Source: Centipeda artemidis DSM 19719
GTDB taxonomy: Bacteria > Bacillota > Negativicutes > Selenomonadales > Selenomonadaceae
Assembly: GCF_000426665.1 (NCBI RefSeq)
Contig: NZ_AUFU01000001.1
Span: forward strand, 310,001-374,000
Reading direction: 5' to 3'
DNA length: 64,000 bases
Shown here: one piece after another, positions 7,100 to 16,201 of the stretch
How the letters are laid out: every line of letters starts with the position of its first letter
Position numbering within the stretch: the stretch's first letter is position 1
Program-made: the position numbers and the translations under genes
The notes under the pieces: generated by a model
Database searches by the model: none
What the model was told of the DNA's origin: nothing
What the model saw: only the letters and a program-made list of their open reading frames with translations

Positions 7100-9625
7100 T
7101 TACGACGGCATATTGCCGCCGCGCAGTTTTTCCGCGAGCTGGCGTTTGAGCTCTTGGAAAAACTCCTCCCGCCCCTTTTGGAGCGTGACCTCGACGGAGA
7201 TGACATACATGGGAATGCGCCACTTTGCGCGAACCACGTCGCCCGGCACCTTCACCGCGTCTTTTTCCGTGATGACGATCGCCTCGACGCCAAGCGTTTC
7301 CGCGCGGTAGAGCACCTCCGCCATATCGCGCTCGCCGTAGTCGTGATGATCCGGATAGCGCATACTCTCGACCATCTCGATGCCAAGGTCGGCAAGGGTC
7401 TGTTCAAAGGAGGCGGGGTTTCCGATCGCAGAGACGGCAAGCACTTTCTTGCCTTCCATCTCGGTCACGGGCACGCCGCCCGCTGCGATATCCTCGTACC
7501 AGTCCGAGAGCCGCACAAATTGGCGCGGCTGATGGATACTCTCGAGGATGAGTCCGTCCTGGTTGTAGCTGCGGAACGTCTCCCAAATGTGCGCGATGGC
7601 GCCCGGCGCCGCCTGATCCACCTTCGTCATGAGGCAGACATCCGCGCGGTCGATATGCGAGAGCGGTTCGCGCAGCGTCCCGCGCGGCAGCAGGTAGCCG
7701 TTGCCAAAGACGTTGACGGCATCGACGAGCAGAATATCCATATCGCGCTCGAGCTGCCAGTGCTGATAGCCGTCGTCGAGGATGGCAACCTCCGCGCCGA
7801 AATGCTCGATGGCGTAGCGCCCCGTCACGGCGCGCTGCGCGCCGATGAGCACGGGAACGTTCGGCAGATGCTTTGCAAGCATGAACGCCTCGTCCCCCGC
7901 CGTCTCCGCGTCCATCTTCAGCGTATGTCCGTCGGAAACGATGCCGACCTCGCCGCGCCATTTGGCACGGTAGCCGCGGTTGAGAATCGCGACACGATAG
8001 CCCATATCGGAGATCTCACGCGCGAGATGCTGCGCGGTCGGCGTTTTGCCCGTGCCGCCGACGGTGACGTTGCCGAGGCTGATGACGTAGCAGCCGAGCC
8101 GCTCCTTCTTTGCCCAGCCCCACCGGTACATGGTGAGTTTGAGGTTGACCAGCTGCTCGTAGATGAGCGAGAACACATAGAACACGCCCATGATGAGCCT
8201 GCGCGAAATGCCGCGCACCTCTTTATCATGCACGAGATCGATGAAGTATGTCTGAAAGTTCGCGACCTTCTGCGTCGCGCGGACGCGATGCCCGACAATC
8301 CGCTCCTGCGCACGAATGGAGCGGCGCGATTCATAGGTTTCAAGCATCTCGACAAGAATGCGTGCAGATTTCTCCGACGCGCCTTTGTTCTCGTTGATGA
8401 TGGCAAGGGTCTCCGCCTCGAGCCGCGCACGCTCCGCAGCGTCGCCAAAGAGACGCAGCGTTTCGCGCGTCAGCTCTTCACCGTTCGTTACGGTGACGAC
8501 GGCATTGCGGTTGCGGAACAGCGCGTGAATGTCCTTGAAATTGAACATCTGATTGCCGACGATGATCGCCTTGCCATGCGCCGCGGGTTCCAGGATATTG
8601 TGCCCGCCGTGCGGGATGAGACTGCCGCCGATGTAGATGACATCGCCGAGTCCATAGACGCGCCCGAGCTCGCCCACCGTGTCGAGAATAACGATGTCCT
8701 CGCCGCGCGCGGCGTCTCCTTTTTGCAGCTCCTTGCGCGTCGTAACGGTAAAGCCCGCCTTGCGGCAAAGGTGCTCCACCTCCATGGTGCGCAGCACCTC
8801 GCGCGGCGCAATGATCAGGCGCACGCCCGGGTCTTTCTCGCGCACCGCCTTGAATGCGGCGAGGACAAGCTCCTCCTCCCCGCGATGGGTCGAGCCCGCG
8901 ATCATGATCCGGCTTGCGCCCGAAAGTCCAAGTTCCTCGATGAGCGCGGCGCGCTCCTCCGCGCTGACGCTCGTATACGCCTGGTCGAATTTTGTATTGC
9001 CCGTCACCGTGACCAGCTCGCGCGGCGCGCCGAGACGCATGATATAGTCGGCGTCGATGGAGGACTGCATGGCAAAGCATTTCACCGTGCCGATCATCTC
9101 GCGCAGCATTCCAAAGAGGTATTTGTACTGCTTGACGCTGCGATCGCTGATGCGCCCGTTGACCATCATGACGGGTACGTCGAGCTGCTTCGCTTTTTTG
9201 AGGAAATTCGGCCAAAGCTCCGTCTCAACGGGCAGGAATACGCGCGGCCGGATGCGCCCCACAACGCGCGAGGCAAGGAAGGGCAGATCGAGCGGGAAGT
9301 AGATGATGGCGTCCGCGTCCTTGATGATGCGGTGCGCCATCTCGTAGCCGCCCGTCGTAACGACCGAGACGAGGATGGGGCTGTCCGGGAACACCTTGCG
9401 GAACTCGCGTACGAGCGGGCTCGTCGCGACGATCTCGCCGACGGACGCTGCATGCACCCATATCGCATTTTTCCCCGCGACCTTGTCGATGGTCTCCTGC
9501 GGGTAGAATCCAAAGCTCTGTTTGATGCGCTCGATAAACCCGCGCTCCCGTGTCGCACGCAACACGAAAATCGGTATGATGATGGTGACAATGAGGATCG
9601 CCGCTAGATTGTAGAGGAATCTCAT
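7100..9625 (-). CDS. waaA-lpxK: Kdo transferase WaaA fused to tetraacyldisaccharide 4'-kinase LpxK
   Basis: One 841-aa frame carries two usually separate enzymes. Residues 1 to about 430 are WaaA (KdtA): a membrane-anchoring N-terminal helix, then WVHAASVGE, PVETELWPNF, VNGRISDRS, IAGSTHRGEE and the C-terminal GGSLIPHGGHNILEPAA. Residues from about 470 are LpxK: ISLGNVTVGGTGKTP (Walker A, near 517), LNRGY, DEAFMLA, ILDDGYQHWQL and LLPRGTLREP. It would phosphorylate the lipid A precursor and add Kdo at the inner membrane. There is no stop or frameshift between the halves. The start overlaps the msbA stop in ATGA. Confidence 0.95.
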   Translation of the reverse strand: MRFLYNLAAILIVTIIIPIFVLRATRERGFIERIKQSFGFYPQETIDKVAGKNAIWVHAASVGEIVATSPLVREFRKVFPDSPILVSVVTTGGYEMAHRIIKDADAIIYFPLDLPFLASRVVGRIRPRVFLPVETELWPNFLKKAKQLDVPVMMVNGRISDRSVKQYKYLFGMLREMIGTVKCFAMQSSIDADYIMRLGAPRELVTVTGNTKFDQAYTSVSAEERAALIEELGLSGASRIMIAGSTHRGEEELVLAAFKAVREKDPGVRLIIAPREVLRTMEVEHLCRKAGFTVTTRKELQKGDAARGEDIVILDTVGELGRVYGLGDVIYIGGSLIPHGGHNILEPAAHGKAIIVGNQMFNFKDIHALFRNRNAVVTVTNGEELTRETLRLFGDAAERARLEAETLAIINENKGASEKSARILVEMLETYESRRSIRAQERIVGHRVRATQKVANFQTYFIDLVHDKEVRGISRRLIMGVFYVFSLIYEQLVNLKLTMYRWGWAKKERLGCYVISLGNVTVGGTGKTPTAQHLAREISDMGYRVAILNRGYRAKWRGEVGIVSDGHTLKMDAETAGDEAFMLAKHLPNVPVLIGAQRAVTGRYAIEHFGAEVAILDDGYQHWQLERDMDILLVDAVNVFGNGYLLPRGTLREPLSHIDRADVCLMTKVDQAAPGAIAHIWETFRSYNQDGLILESIHQPRQFVRLSDWYEDIAAGGVPVTEMEGKKVLAVSAIGNPASFEQTLADLGIEMVESMRYPDHHDYGERDMAEVLYRAETLGVEAIVITEKDAVKVPGDVVRAKWRIPMYVISVEVTLQKGREEFFQELKRQLAEKLRGGNMPS

Positions 9626-11352
9626 ACGTCGCCCCCCTGAAACTGAATGTCATAGAGATGCCGATAGAGCCCGCCCTTTGCGAGAAGCTCTTCGTGCGTC
9701 CCCTGCTCTACGATATGCCCCGCGTCGATGACATAAATGCGGTCGGCGTTGAATATAGTTGAAAGGCGGTGCGCGATGACAAAGCTCGTCCGCCCGACCA
9801 TGAGCCGGTCGAGCGCCGCCTGCACGATCTTCTCGCTCTCCGTATCAAGCGCGGACGTCGCCTCATCGAGGATGAGGATGCGCGGATCCTTGAGGATCGC
9901 ACGCGCGATCGCGATGCGCTGGCGCTGACCGCCCGAAATACTCACACCGCGTTCGCCAATCTGCGTATCGTAGCCGCGCTCGAGCTCCATGATGAAGTTG
10001 TGCGCGTTCGCAGCCCGTGCCGCCTCCTCGATCTCTGCATCTGTCGCATCGAGGCGGCCATAACGGATGTTCTCGCGAATCGTCGTTGAAAAGAGCATCG
10101 TCTCCTGCGGTACAAGCCCAATCTGCCCGCGCAGGGAAGCGAGCGTCACATCGCGGATATCGTGCCCGTCAATGAGAATCGTGCCGCTGTCGACCTCGTA
10201 AAACCGCGGAATGAGATTCGCGATGGTTGATTTGCCCGCGCCCGAGGGGCCGACAAAGGCGACCATTTCTCCCGGGGCGGCATCGAGCGTCACGCCGCTG
10301 AGCGCCGCGTGCCCCTCCTTGTAAGAAAACGTAACGTTCTCGAAGCGGACATGCCCCTCCACGGGCGGCAGGGGCTGCGCCCCCGGTTGATCCGTGATCG
10401 ACTCTTTAAGATCCACAACGGAAAAGACGCGATCCACCGCAGCCATCGCCTTTTGAAGGTTGCCGTAGATGCGCGAGAGACGCTTTACGGGATTTGCAAG
10501 GTTCACTGCATAGGTAAGGAACGCGACGAACGCTCCCGCCGTGATGTCACCGTTGACAACCTCATAGCCGCCGAACCACACGATGAACGTCACGGCGATC
10601 GCCGCGAGAAACTCGACCGTTGGGGTCAGCATACTCGTCTGCTGGACGTTCTTCATCACGGCGTCAAAGTTGCGGTTGTTGCAGTTGACGAAGCGATCGA
10701 TTTCATAGTCCTCGCGCACGAACGACTTGACCACGCGCGTTGCGGCAAAGCTCTCCTGCAGGAGCGCCGTGATTTCCGCGAGCCGTGCCTGAATAACGCC
10801 GCTTGACTTCTTAATCTTCCGCCCGAAGATCTTCATCGCCTGCCCGACCATCGGAATAACAACAAGCGTTAAGAGAGAGAGCTTCCAATCGAGATAGAAC
10901 ATGAGAACGAGCGATCCGACAAGGATACACCCCTCCGTCACCATATCGATGAGATTGTCCACAAGCGCCGCCTGTATCGCGGCAACGTCATTCGTGACAT
11001 AGCTCATGATCTCGCCCGTCTGGTGGCGATCGTAGTACGCAAGCGGCATCCGCTGGAACTTGCGGAACATGACCTCGCGCACATCGATGATGACCTTCTG
11101 CCCGATGTAGGAGACAAGATAAGACTGCCCGAAGTAAAAAATCCCGCGCAGGAAGAAAATCACAACGATGCCCACGCAGATCGCGTTGAGCAGCGCCATA
11201 TTCTTATCCGCGAGGACATCGTCGATCATGTCCTTGATGATCCAAGGGACGTATAGATTCGCCGACGAGGCAAGGATAATGCACAAGACGGCGAGTGCAA
11301 ATTTCTTTGCATACGGCTGCATGTAGGCAAGCAGTCTCTTGTAATTCTTCAT
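9622..11352 (-). CDS. msbA: Lipid A flippase MsbA (ABC exporter)
   Basis: A 576-aa half-transporter with an N-terminal six-helix ABC exporter domain and a C-terminal nucleotide-binding domain. Walker A is GPSGAGKST, Q-loop LVPQETMLF, signature SISGGQRQR, and Walker B RILILDEATSALD. It flips core-lipid A across the inner membrane. Position between lpxB and waaA-lpxK supports MsbA over a drug exporter. The gene starts 24 bases after lpxB and its stop overlaps the next start by four bases. Confidence 0.9.
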   Translation of the reverse strand: MKNYKRLLAYMQPYAKKFALAVLCIILASSANLYVPWIIKDMIDDVLADKNMALLNAICVGIVVIFFLRGIFYFGQSYLVSYIGQKVIIDVREVMFRKFQRMPLAYYDRHQTGEIMSYVTNDVAAIQAALVDNLIDMVTEGCILVGSLVLMFYLDWKLSLLTLVVIPMVGQAMKIFGRKIKKSSGVIQARLAEITALLQESFAATRVVKSFVREDYEIDRFVNCNNRNFDAVMKNVQQTSMLTPTVEFLAAIAVTFIVWFGGYEVVNGDITAGAFVAFLTYAVNLANPVKRLSRIYGNLQKAMAAVDRVFSVVDLKESITDQPGAQPLPPVEGHVRFENVTFSYKEGHAALSGVTLDAAPGEMVAFVGPSGAGKSTIANLIPRFYEVDSGTILIDGHDIRDVTLASLRGQIGLVPQETMLFSTTIRENIRYGRLDATDAEIEEAARAANAHNFIMELERGYDTQIGERGVSISGGQRQRIAIARAILKDPRILILDEATSALDTESEKIVQAALDRLMVGRTSFVIAHRLSTIFNADRIYVIDAGHIVEQGTHEELLAKGGLYRHLYDIQFQGGDV

Positions 11353-11376
11353 AGCTCTCCCGGTGAAAATAAAAAT

Positions 11377-12510
11377 TTATGCGCGCCGCGCCAGAGCGAT
11401 GATCTTCTCCGCGACACGGTGCGCAGCATGTTTTTCTCCAAGACACGCGACAGCGCGCGCAAGGCGCTCGGTCACATAGGAGCGATCCTCTCCGTCCCAG
11501 ATGATACGCTCCATCTCCGCCGCGATGCGCCGCGGCTCGACGTCGCCCTGCAGGAGTTCGGTCTCAAAGGTCTCTCCAAGGAGGATGTTCGGCAGGGAAA
11601 ACCGCTCCACATCGACGAGCAGACGCCCGACAATGTAGGACAGCATCGAGAGCCGATAGAGCACGACCGCAGGCAGCCCCATAATCGCCGCCTCCATCAC
11701 GACCGTCCCCGACGTAGCCATCGCCGCGCGTGCAATGCCCATGAGCGCATAGCGCGCGTCACGGGCAAGCATCACGGGTACGGACGCCGCCGCAAGGTGC
11801 GCGGCAAGCCGCTCCTCGTCGACGCCCCCCGCAACAGGCAGAAAAAAACGCCGCGCAGGATCCGCCGCTGAGAGAATCTTCGCCGCGCCGAGCATCGCGG
11901 GGAGGAGCCGTTCGATCTCCTCACGGCGGCTGCCCGGCATGAGCAGGATGGGAACCTCGCCGTCCGCGATGCCGAAATGCCGGCGTGCCTCTTCGGGCGG
12001 CAGCTCCGCCCGTACCGTATCCACGAGAGGGTTGCCGACGAACGAGATGTTCGCCCCCGCCGCCTCATACGGCGCGAGCTCATGCGGGAAGATCGCCACG
12101 AGCTCGTCCGCGATCTTTGCGCAGTCCTTCGCGCGCCCCTTGCGCCACGCCCATGCAGAAGGGGGAATATAAGAAAAGACGGGGATGCCCCGCTCTTTTG
12201 CCCGCTTTGCGAGCCGCCAGTTAAAGTCCGGATAGTCGATGATGACGAGCACATCCGGACGCTCCTCCTCCATGAGCCGCGTGAGGTCGTCGAGGAGGGC
12301 AAGAATGCGGCGCAGATTCATCAGCACCGCCGAGATGCCCATGACGTTGTAGTCCGTATAGTTTTGGCGGAGCACAACGCCTGCCTCCGCCATCCGCGCC
12401 CCGCCGAAGCCGATGAGCGAAACCTCCGGATCGATCGCCCGCAGTTCCCGCGCGAGCGCCGCCCCGTGCAGGTCGCCCGAAGTCTCGCCCGCCGACAGCA
12501 TGATCTTCAC
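11377..12510 (-). CDS. lpxB: Lipid-A-disaccharide synthase LpxB
   Basis: A 377-aa GT19 glycosyltransferase joining lipid X and UDP-diacylglucosamine. Visible motifs are SAGETSGDLHGA at the N-terminus, IGFGGARM, IDYPDFNWRLAK, PSAWAWRKGRA, LPGSRREEI and SGTVVMEAA. A TTG frame opens six bases earlier, but AAGGAGG is eight bases from the GTG at 12510, so that start is preferred. It lies 18 bases after lpxI, which supplies its substrate. Confidence 0.94.
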   Translation of the reverse strand: MKIMLSAGETSGDLHGAALARELRAIDPEVSLIGFGGARMAEAGVVLRQNYTDYNVMGISAVLMNLRRILALLDDLTRLMEEERPDVLVIIDYPDFNWRLAKRAKERGIPVFSYIPPSAWAWRKGRAKDCAKIADELVAIFPHELAPYEAAGANISFVGNPLVDTVRAELPPEEARRHFGIADGEVPILLMPGSRREEIERLLPAMLGAAKILSAADPARRFFLPVAGGVDEERLAAHLAAASVPVMLARDARYALMGIARAAMATSGTVVMEAAIMGLPAVVLYRLSMLSYIVGRLLVDVERFSLPNILLGETFETELLQGDVEPRRIAAEMERIIWDGEDRSYVTERLARAVACLGEKHAAHRVAEKIIALARRA

Positions 12511-12528
12511 CGGCAAGACCTCCTTCTC

Positions 12529-13332
12529 TTAGAGCGCCGCGATCGTGATGCCGTTCGCCTCCGCAAGTGCAACGGCGCGTTCCTTGTCGATGAAGAGCGT
12601 TTTGCCCGCCTCGATCGCGAGCGCCGACGCCTTGACGGCAACAAGGGATTCGATGGTATCCAGCCCGACCGCGGGCACATCGAATCGGCTGTCCTGCTGC
12701 GGCTTTGCCGCCTTCGCGACGACGGCGCCGCTGCCCGCAAGCTGCCCGCCGCGGCGGATGCAGGCGTCCGTCCCCTCGATTGCCTCGAGCGCCATAACCG
12801 CCCTATCCTTCACAACGGCAGTCTGCCCGACGTCGAGACGCCCGATCTCACGTGCCATTTGGAGACCGAACTCCATATCGCGGCGCTCCACCTCGCTCGG
12901 TGCGCGGCTCGTGAGTGTCCCCTCCGCCGGCATGAGCGGACGAATGAGCGCCGTCTGATCGAGCGGCGTCACGCCGATCTTCATCAAGGCGCCGACGAAC
13001 ATCATCATGATGGTATCGTCGTTCTGATTCGGCAGCTGCATCAGCATCCCGCGCAGCATCTCGTCCGGCACGATCGCCCCGGTGAAGAGGAGTTCCTTCG
13101 TCACCTTGCCGATCATCGTGACCTTTTTGATCTCCTCCTGCTGCAAATACGCAAGGATGGAAGCGATCTGACCGATGCTGATCTCGCGATAGACATTTGC
13201 CGCATCCTTCAGCTCCGGATCCGTATCCGGCAGAAGCGCAACCGCATGCACCTCATAGCCGAGCGCACGCGCCGCACGTGCACACGCAGCAGGCAGATGT
13301 CCGACGCCTGCGAGCAGACCTATTTTTTCCAT
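12529..13332 (-). CDS. lpxI: UDP-2,3-diacylglucosamine pyrophosphatase LpxI
   Basis: A 267-aa member of the LpxI (DUF1009) family, which hydrolyses UDP-diacylglucosamine to lipid X. This branch replaces LpxH in Negativicutes and alphaproteobacteria. The N-terminus IGLLAGVGHLPAACARAA, the central MIGKVTKELLF, the NDDTIMMMF stretch and the C-terminal FDVPAVGLDTIE are recognisable. It lies directly between lpxA and lpxB as expected for the pathway. The ATG has GGGGAGAG upstream. Confidence 0.92.
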   Translation of the reverse strand: MEKIGLLAGVGHLPAACARAARALGYEVHAVALLPDTDPELKDAANVYREISIGQIASILAYLQQEEIKKVTMIGKVTKELLFTGAIVPDEMLRGMLMQLPNQNDDTIMMMFVGALMKIGVTPLDQTALIRPLMPAEGTLTSRAPSEVERRDMEFGLQMAREIGRLDVGQTAVVKDRAVMALEAIEGTDACIRRGGQLAGSGAVVAKAAKPQQDSRFDVPAVGLDTIESLVAVKASALAIEAGKTLFIDKERAVALAEANGITIAAL

Positions 13333-13344
13333 GAATCTCTCCCC

Positions 13345-14157
13345 TTACTCATCCTCGTGACGTTCCCGGCAGATGCCGCGCTCCGCGTTGCGGAGGAAGC
13401 GCAGGAGATGGTCGATCTCCTCGCAGGAATCCACCTCCTGCTCGATGACGGCGATCGCCTGCGTGAGGTTCAGCCCCGAGCGGTAGAGGATCTTGTACGC
13501 CTGCTTGATGCGGCGGCGCACATTGATGGGAATGCCCGCGCGCGAGATGCCGACGCTGTTGAGACCGACGGCACGTGCAGGATGTCCGTCCACCATCGTG
13601 AACGGCACGACGTCCTGCACGAGTTTTGACGTGCCGCCGATCATCGCGTTGCGCCCAATCTTCACAAACTGATGCACGCCCGCCATGCCGCCGATCACAA
13701 CGCCATCCTCGACGATGGCATGTCCTGCGAGCATCGCCGCATTGCTCATGATGATGCGGTTGCCGAGGATGCAGTTATGCGCAATATGCGTATACGCCAT
13801 GAGGAGGCAGTCGTCTCCGATGCGCGTCTCCTCTCCCTCGCCCGTCGCGCGGTGCACCGTCGCGCACTCGCGAATCGTCGTGCGGTCGCCGATGAACGTA
13901 TAGCTCTTTTCGCCTTTGAATTTCAGATCCTGCGGCACTTCGCCGATGGAAGCGCCTTGAAAAATATGGCAGTCCCGGCCGATCTTCGTCCACTCTTTGA
14001 TCACGGCGTGCGGTTCGATCTTCGTCCCCTCGCCGATCTCAACATGATCCGAGATGACCGCGTAGGGGCCGATCTCCACGTTCCGCGCGATGCGCGCCGT
14101 CGGCGCAACGACGGCGGTGTCATGGATATAGGCGATAACCTTGCTGCTGCCTGTCAT
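13345..14157 (-). CDS. lpxA: UDP-N-acetylglucosamine acyltransferase LpxA
   Basis: A 270-aa left-handed beta-helix acyltransferase catalysing the first lipid A step. Hexapeptide repeats run from about residue 15 to 190 (VVAPTARIARNVEIGPYAVI and so on). The catalytic histidine region reads YTHIAHNCILG. A helical C-terminal domain follows NSVGISRAGI. AAGGAG sits at normal distance from the ATG. A 170-base gap separates it from fabZ. Confidence 0.95.
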   Translation of the reverse strand: MTGSSKVIAYIHDTAVVAPTARIARNVEIGPYAVISDHVEIGEGTKIEPHAVIKEWTKIGRDCHIFQGASIGEVPQDLKFKGEKSYTFIGDRTTIRECATVHRATGEGEETRIGDDCLLMAYTHIAHNCILGNRIIMSNAAMLAGHAIVEDGVVIGGMAGVHQFVKIGRNAMIGGTSKLVQDVVPFTMVDGHPARAVGLNSVGISRAGIPINVRRRIKQAYKILYRSGLNLTQAIAVIEQEVDSCEEIDHLLRFLRNAERGICRERHEDE

Positions 14158-14160
14158 CTA

Positions 14161-14327
14161 TTTCAACTCCTTCAGCCCCGGCGTCTCCGCTAGGGCAGAC
14201 ATATTCCACTCTCTGCTATAATCCTGCGTGAGCATCGCATATTCACATCGAAAAATCCGCCGAAAACGGGCTTTTTCCTTTCTGAGCGTGGATTATGTCC
14301 TTTTATCCTGTATTTATGGCTCTTTTT
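14161..14327. other. Intergenic region between fabZ and lpxA
   Basis: 167 bases with no clear gene, unlike the tight spacing elsewhere in this operon. On the minus strand a 14-codon open frame (starting MSALAETPGL) ends three bases before the lpxA ATG and contains its ribosome-binding site, so it could couple translation. There is no convincing promoter or terminator. A CCG-AAAA-CGG stem with a following T-rich stretch on the plus strand is too short to trust. Confidence 0.3.
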
Positions 14328-14768
14328 TCAGATTTCATCCCCATTTTTCAGGGCAAATTTGAAATCTGCTGCCGCCACGAGTTCGTCGTTGACATAGGCA
14401 TCCGCGTGCAGCACGCCGAACACGCCGCGCACGCGCACAAGCTCCGCCTTTGTCACCACCACGTCGCCGGGGACGACGGGGCGTTTGAATTTCACATTTT
14501 CCATCCCGCCAAAAAGCGCGATCTTGCCGCGGTGTTCGTCCGGATAGAGCATCGTGACGCCGCCGACCTGCGCCATTCCCTCAAGGAGCAGTACGCCCGG
14601 CATAATCGGGTGCCCGGGGAAATGACCGAGGAAGAACGGCTCGTTCATCGTCACGCACTTGATGCCCGTTGCCGATTTGAACGGAACCAGATCGACGATA
14701 CGATCCACAAGCAGCATCGGCGGACGATGCGGCAGAATCTGCTGAATCTCATTGATGTCCAAAGTCAT
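14328..14768 (-). CDS. fabZ: 3-hydroxyacyl-ACP dehydratase FabZ
   Basis: A 146-aa hot-dog-fold dehydratase of fatty acid elongation. The active-site histidine motif HFPGHPIMPGVLLLEGMAQ is intact, preceded by LPHRPPMLLVDRI. The ATG at 14768 lies one base after lpxC. The upstream in-frame extension is discarded because it overlaps lpxC and lacks a ribosome-binding site. Its place between lpxC and lpxA is the classical arrangement that balances phospholipid and lipid A synthesis from hydroxyacyl-ACP. Confidence 0.95.
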   Translation of the reverse strand: MTLDINEIQQILPHRPPMLLVDRIVDLVPFKSATGIKCVTMNEPFFLGHFPGHPIMPGVLLLEGMAQVGGVTMLYPDEHRGKIALFGGMENVKFKRPVVPGDVVVTKAELVRVRGVFGVLHADAYVNDELVAAADFKFALKNGDEI

Positions 14769-14769
14769 G

Positions 14770-15594
14770 CTAATTCCCCTTCTCTGCAATCTGCTTCGCC
14801 AGTGCCGTGTTGAGCGCGTGCCCCGACGCCACCGCTACGATATGCCCCCGGATGATGCCCGCCAAACGGATGTCTCCGATCACATCGAGAATCTTGTGGC
14901 GCACCAGCTCGTTCGGGAAGTGCAGCGGATTCAGCCACCCCTCGTCGTTATAGACAATGACCGTCTCGAGCGATCCGCCAAGTCCGAGGCCGTGCGCGCG
15001 CAGCGCCTCAATTTCCTTTTCATAGGCGATCGTCCGCGCCGGTGCGATCTCCCGCGCGTACGTCTCCGGCGTAACCTCCACGTCGAAATACTGCACGCCG
15101 ATAAGCGGATGCTCGTTGAGCGACGTGAACGAGACGCGCAGCCCGTCGTACGGCAGCGCCATCACAAACCGGCTGCCGTCGTCCACACGATAGATGCGGT
15201 CAATGACCATCGTCCTGCGCTCCGCTGCCTGCTCCACCGTCCCGGTGTCCGCGATGAGGTTAAAAAAAGTGTGCGCACTGCCGTCCACGACGGGCGGTTC
15301 CTCCGCATCGAGCGTTATAAGGCAGTTATCGACCCCATGCACATGCAGTGCGCTCATCAAATGCTCGATCGTGAAGAATTTCAGCGCCCCCGCGCCAATC
15401 GTCGTTGCACGCAGCGTCGCCGTCACGTTTGCCGCAACGGCGGCGACGGGCGGCTCCTCCGGCAGATCCGAGCGTCCGAACAGGATGCCCGTCCCGGGCG
15501 GTGCCGGCGCGAGTTCCATATGAACCCGGCGTCCCGAATGTAGCCCGATGCCGTCATAGACCGCACGCGCCGCCAGCGTTCTTTCTTTTTGCAA
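14770..15594 (-). CDS. lpxC: UDP-3-O-acyl-N-acetylglucosamine deacetylase LpxC
   Basis: A 274-aa zinc deacetylase, the committed step of lipid A synthesis. Zinc-ligand regions are visible as FFTIEHLMSAL near the middle of the first domain and HKILDVIGD (HxxxD) near the C-terminus. GIGLHSGRRV marks the N-terminus. The start is TTG at 15594 with AGGAGG eight bases upstream; no alternative ATG fits the family start. It is the first gene of the LPS operon and has a promoter at 15639-15667. Confidence 0.94.
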   Translation of the reverse strand: MQKERTLAARAVYDGIGLHSGRRVHMELAPAPPGTGILFGRSDLPEEPPVAAVAANVTATLRATTIGAGALKFFTIEHLMSALHVHGVDNCLITLDAEEPPVVDGSAHTFFNLIADTGTVEQAAERRTMVIDRIYRVDDGSRFVMALPYDGLRVSFTSLNEHPLIGVQYFDVEVTPETYAREIAPARTIAYEKEIEALRAHGLGLGGSLETVIVYNDEGWLNPLHFPNELVRHKILDVIGDIRLAGIIRGHIVAVASGHALNTALAKQIAEKGN

Positions 15595-15638
15595 GCGATC
15601 GCCTCCTGCGAATTCTGTCGCATTTCAATCCACGATAC

Positions 15639-15667
15639 ATGATACTAAAAATTTTGCGAACTTGCAA
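15639..15667 (-). promoter_or_regulatory. Promoter of the lpxC-led LPS operon
   Basis: Minus strand TTGCAA (15662-15667), a 17-base spacer and TATCAT (15639-15644), about 45 bases upstream of the lpxC TTG start. It lies back to back with the ssrA promoter, with -35 boxes only five bases apart. Confidence 0.6.
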
Positions 15668-15672
15668 GAGAT

Positions 15673-15701
15673 TTGACAGACGATATAACATCTGATAATA
15701 T
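15673..15701 (+). promoter_or_regulatory. Promoter of ssrA (tmRNA)
   Basis: A consensus -35 TTGACA (15673-15678), a 17-base spacer and -10 TAATAT (15696-15701). Transcription should start near 15708, about 25 bases before the mature tmRNA 5' end. Confidence 0.85.
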
Positions 15702-15732
15702 AAGGGCAAGCAAATCACATGCTTCCGGTACC

Positions 15733-16084
15733 GGGGATGTAATGGTCTCGACGGGGATGGGCGGTATGTGGACAGCGAGCCGGGGGGTCATCAACCCGTT
15801 AGTAAGGTGAAAACTTTTATTAAACATAAAAGCAAACGAAGACTACGCTCTGGCGGCTTAAGCCAGCCCCTTTCCGACCGTCTCCCGCACGGACGGAGCA
15901 AGGGGTCAAACGCGGGATACCCGGGAGCCATCGCACGATAACTCTCAGGGGAAATCAATCGTGATCGGCAGCGCATACCTTGTCTGCGGGGGATGCGTCG
16001 CCTAAATAAAAGCACAGACTGCGCTCGGAGAAGCCCATGTGACGTTATCTTCGGACAGGAGTTCGATTCTCCTCATCTCCACCA
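15733..16084 (+). ncRNA. ssrA: Transfer-messenger RNA (tmRNA), SsrA
   Basis: One-piece tmRNA of about 352 nt. The 5' end GGGGATG pairs with CATCTCC before the 3' ACCA to form the tRNA-like acceptor stem. The 3' part contains the T-arm GGAGTTCGATTCTCC. The tag frame starts at the resume codon GCA (15832) and reads ANEDYALAA followed by TAA (15859-15861), a typical degradation tag. It rescues ribosomes stalled on broken mRNA together with SmpB. CCA is encoded. It lies between the divergent lpxC operon and the end of the tetrapyrrole island. Confidence 0.97.
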
Positions 16085-16097
16085 AATGAATACGACA

Positions 16098-16135
16098 AAT
16101 CCCGCGCGGGGAATTTCTCCGGCGCGGGATTTTTT
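16098..16135 (+). terminator. Rho-independent terminator of ssrA
   Basis: A 10-bp GC-rich perfect stem (16098-16107 with 16122-16131), a 14-base loop and a run of Ts. It lies 14 bases after the tmRNA 3' end. Confidence 0.9.
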
Positions 16136-16201
16136 CATTGCCGTAATATATTCGGAGCATCGTGCTCCTGTATCCTTCAATGCGTCACAGCAGCACGCCT
16201 T

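Noticed and set aside
7154-9607. 817-codon plus-strand open frame
   Set aside because: Antisense shadow of waaA-lpxK. The minus-strand frame has complete enzyme motifs; the plus frame gives His/Arg/Asp-rich low-complexity protein with no family resemblance.
11977-13629. 550-codon plus-strand open frame
   Set aside because: Antisense to lpxB, lpxI and lpxA, all clearly coding. GC-rich codon use leaves long antisense frames open.
16040-16084. Separate tRNA gene at the end of ssrA
   Set aside because: The T-arm and acceptor end belong to the tRNA-like domain of tmRNA; the 5' partner is at 15733 and there is no anticodon arm.
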